From NCBI RefSeq assembly GCF_022605725.1, contig NC_065555.1, forward strand, positions 9,252,938 to 9,316,937: DNA of 64,000 nt. The letters are read 5' to 3'. The notes beneath the pieces were generated by a model. The model made no database searches. It saw nothing but the letters and a program-made list of their open reading frames with translations, and was not told the DNA's origin. The DNA comes from Anthonomus grandis grandis. Its lineage: Eukaryota > Arthropoda > Insecta > Coleoptera > Curculionidae. The position numbers and the translations under genes were made by a program. This document shows, piece after piece, positions 62,291 through 64,000 of the stretch. Position 1 is the first letter of the stretch. Every line of letters starts with the position of its first letter.

Positions 62291-64000
62291 AAGACCACTA
62301 CCTTGGGCACCCTAGATGTTAAAGCAATATCATGATATAAAGATTGTTCCACCTTTATCCTCACATGTATGCAGAGAGAATCCAAGAGAACATAGTTATA
62401 GTAATGATTGGTTTTTTACTTTATCACATGTCTTTGCACAATCTGTCATAACAAGTTATATTTTGTTGTTGATTGCTTCCACAACTGATGTGAAAATTCA
62501 TGGCTGTTTGTCATAAGTTCTCTGCCTTTTTTACTTATGTTCTGTTTCATATTTATAGTGGCTTTGCTAAGAAGATTATATGTGTCATGTGAATTTCACA
62601 TGAAGTTCATATAAAGAAGAAAATGGCATTCACAGATAACATGTCACAAGTTTCTGCTCACTTGGATAGTTTCTGGATTTAATTATATTTAGATCAAATG
62701 TAGGTGTATGAGAGAATTAAAGTTGGGTTTTCATCAAACTTAATACTTTTAAACTAAGACAAGAAAGAAATTAGTGTGTAGTTTAAAACATGTTGAGCCA
62801 AACTTGGATTTTCAACTGTTCCATATTTCACATGAGCTACCTGTTGTCTAAATTTGATAGACCATTCTTAGACCTAAGTTTTTAGCCTTTCCCTAGCCCT
62901 ACCAAAGCCTTTTGTCAAGATAGGATTTCACTGCCATGAAAGTTTGCTTATTTTTATCTTTTTGAAATGTGGGAGAGTTTTTAAGATGTCAAGAAATGTA
63001 ATTTTGTTTAATATCTTGGAATAGTCAAGTTGATACTTAAATAAGAACACTTGTGAGAAATATTTTCCTTTGATTAAGGGATTGCATATGAAACAGTTTA
63101 AGTAAATCTTAAATAATGCTTGACAAAGTTTTCATGATGACTTTTAAAGTAAAGCAGCTTTAAAAAGCTCCTTGGAATACTCTCAAAGGTGAGTTGTGAC
63201 CAGACTATCAAGGCATAAATAAAGGAAAGAAAAAAGAAAAGACATTTTACAGTAGCTCCATTATTAAATTCACAGCTTAGCCTGGAGATAAAGCCAAATG
63301 TCTTGACTATGGACTATGTCTATGACTAGGATATTATGAATTCATAGGTCAAGGATAGTTTTCTGTCAAATGTCACTCCAAGATCCTGAAAAGAGTCTGG
63401 CCTACATATTCATACATTATTTATATAGTATGGGATTAGGATTTGTTTTTAATAAGTATAACTTGACACTTGTCAATAGTCAAAGACATTTTGTTATTGT
63501 TGCACCAGGTAATTAGAGTATGACGTACCCCTGATGTTTTTTATAGGTATTGACTTCAATGCTACTGAGGAAAACAAACTGTAATCATTCTGATAGCCAT
63601 AAACTCAACAACAACTGTCAGATAAACCAAATAGCTTAAGCTTATACAATAGAATCTATGAATCTAATTTGTCAAATGCTTTTAACAGATCTGTATAGAT
63701 ATCAACAAGGACTTCAAGTTGTGATGAGTTATATAGATTTTCAGCTATAATCTGTGTGGTAATTACCAGGTTAGTTGCTGTGGAGGGATCTTTTAAGAAA
63801 CCATATTGCAAAAAAGATGTTTTCTACTTAATGAAAAAATCTTTTTTCTACTTGAGAAATTCTACTGTGTACTAGTGTCTCAAGGTATTTTAAGAAGTTG
63901 TTAATAATTGTTATAGGTCTATTATTACTAATATCTGCCTTATTGCTTTTTTGTGAATAGGGCTTTTAAGCCCTTCCTATTAGTGGGAATAGAGTATAAA
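62290..64000 (-). mobile_element. Decayed non-LTR reverse transcriptase sequence reaching the window edge
   Basis: Reading the minus strand from the right edge: NYRPITII-like start, NFLKYLETLVHSRISQVEK, TDLLKAFDKLDS (first catalytic block), LYKLKLFGLSDS, and near 63350 FQDLGVTFDRKLSLTYEF. A second piece at 62290-62520 shows KTCDKVKNQSLL and LCSLGFSLHTC, again a catalytic-A region. So two fragments, or one rearranged copy, are present. All frames are broken. Confidence 0.55.

Noticed and set aside
1..64000. CRISPR arrays, tRNA, rRNA, bacterial promoters or operons
   Set aside because: No regularly spaced repeats or tRNA box A/B pairs were noticed; the gene structure is eukaryotic throughout.

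Overview
The window is AT-rich, intron-rich eukaryotic DNA typical of an insect chromosome. Evidence is spliceosomal introns with GT/AG ends, insect-like gene content and a dense load of Tc1/mariner, hAT, Harbinger and non-LTR elements. A beetle or similar insect is possible, but the order cannot be fixed from the sequence alone. I found no bacterial-style operon, CRISPR array, rRNA or tRNA. Almost none of the open reading frames is a whole gene; the real genes had to be assembled from exons by reading splice sites.

Three host genes are visible. (1) Minus strand, 3442-19818: the SWI/SNF (Brahma) complex HMG-box subunit BAP111/dalao (SMARCE1 orthologue). Twelve exons join in one frame to a predicted 572-residue protein. 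(2) Plus strand, 33101-41450: a USP12/USP46-type ubiquitin-specific protease. Nine exons join to a predicted 370-residue enzyme with its Cys, His and Asp catalytic residues and zinc-binding cysteines. (3) Minus strand, 58087-61564: the 3' part of a gene coding for a cysteine-rich, ZAD-like N-terminal region, a basic linker and a long acidic Ser/Asp/Glu-rich tail. Its 5' exons were not found.

The rest is mostly transposon-derived. 1-2800 holds three decayed DNA-transposon fragments. The dalao introns carry a degenerate RT piece (5790-5990), a mariner-derived element with ~100-bp terminal repeats (6721-7486), an inverted repeat with hammerhead-like cores (8938-9318), an LTR-retroelement RT relic (10230-10880), an inverted-repeat element (12999-13929) and a Tc1 relic (15150-15480). 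Upstream of dalao (20701-25359) lie a non-LTR RT copy, a hAT C-terminal fragment, a Tc1 element with one internal stop codon inserted beside it, and a MITE. 27722-32573 is a PIF/Harbinger element with TAA target duplication; its transposase and MADF/BESS genes are interleaved on opposite strands, and a second copy of the same non-LTR family sits inside it. The protease introns hold a non-LTR 3' end and a 1.54-kb Tc1 element. 44511-46900 is a 2.4-kb inverted-repeat element coding for a transposase-like protein whose superfamily I cannot assign. 46901-58086 is mainly AT-rich intergenic DNA with a tandem duplication, an IS630/Tc1-like relic and a BED-type hAT relic. The right end (62290-64000) is decayed non-LTR RT sequence.

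The host genes do not form a pathway together: one remodels chromatin, one removes ubiquitin, and the third is probably nuclear but unidentified.
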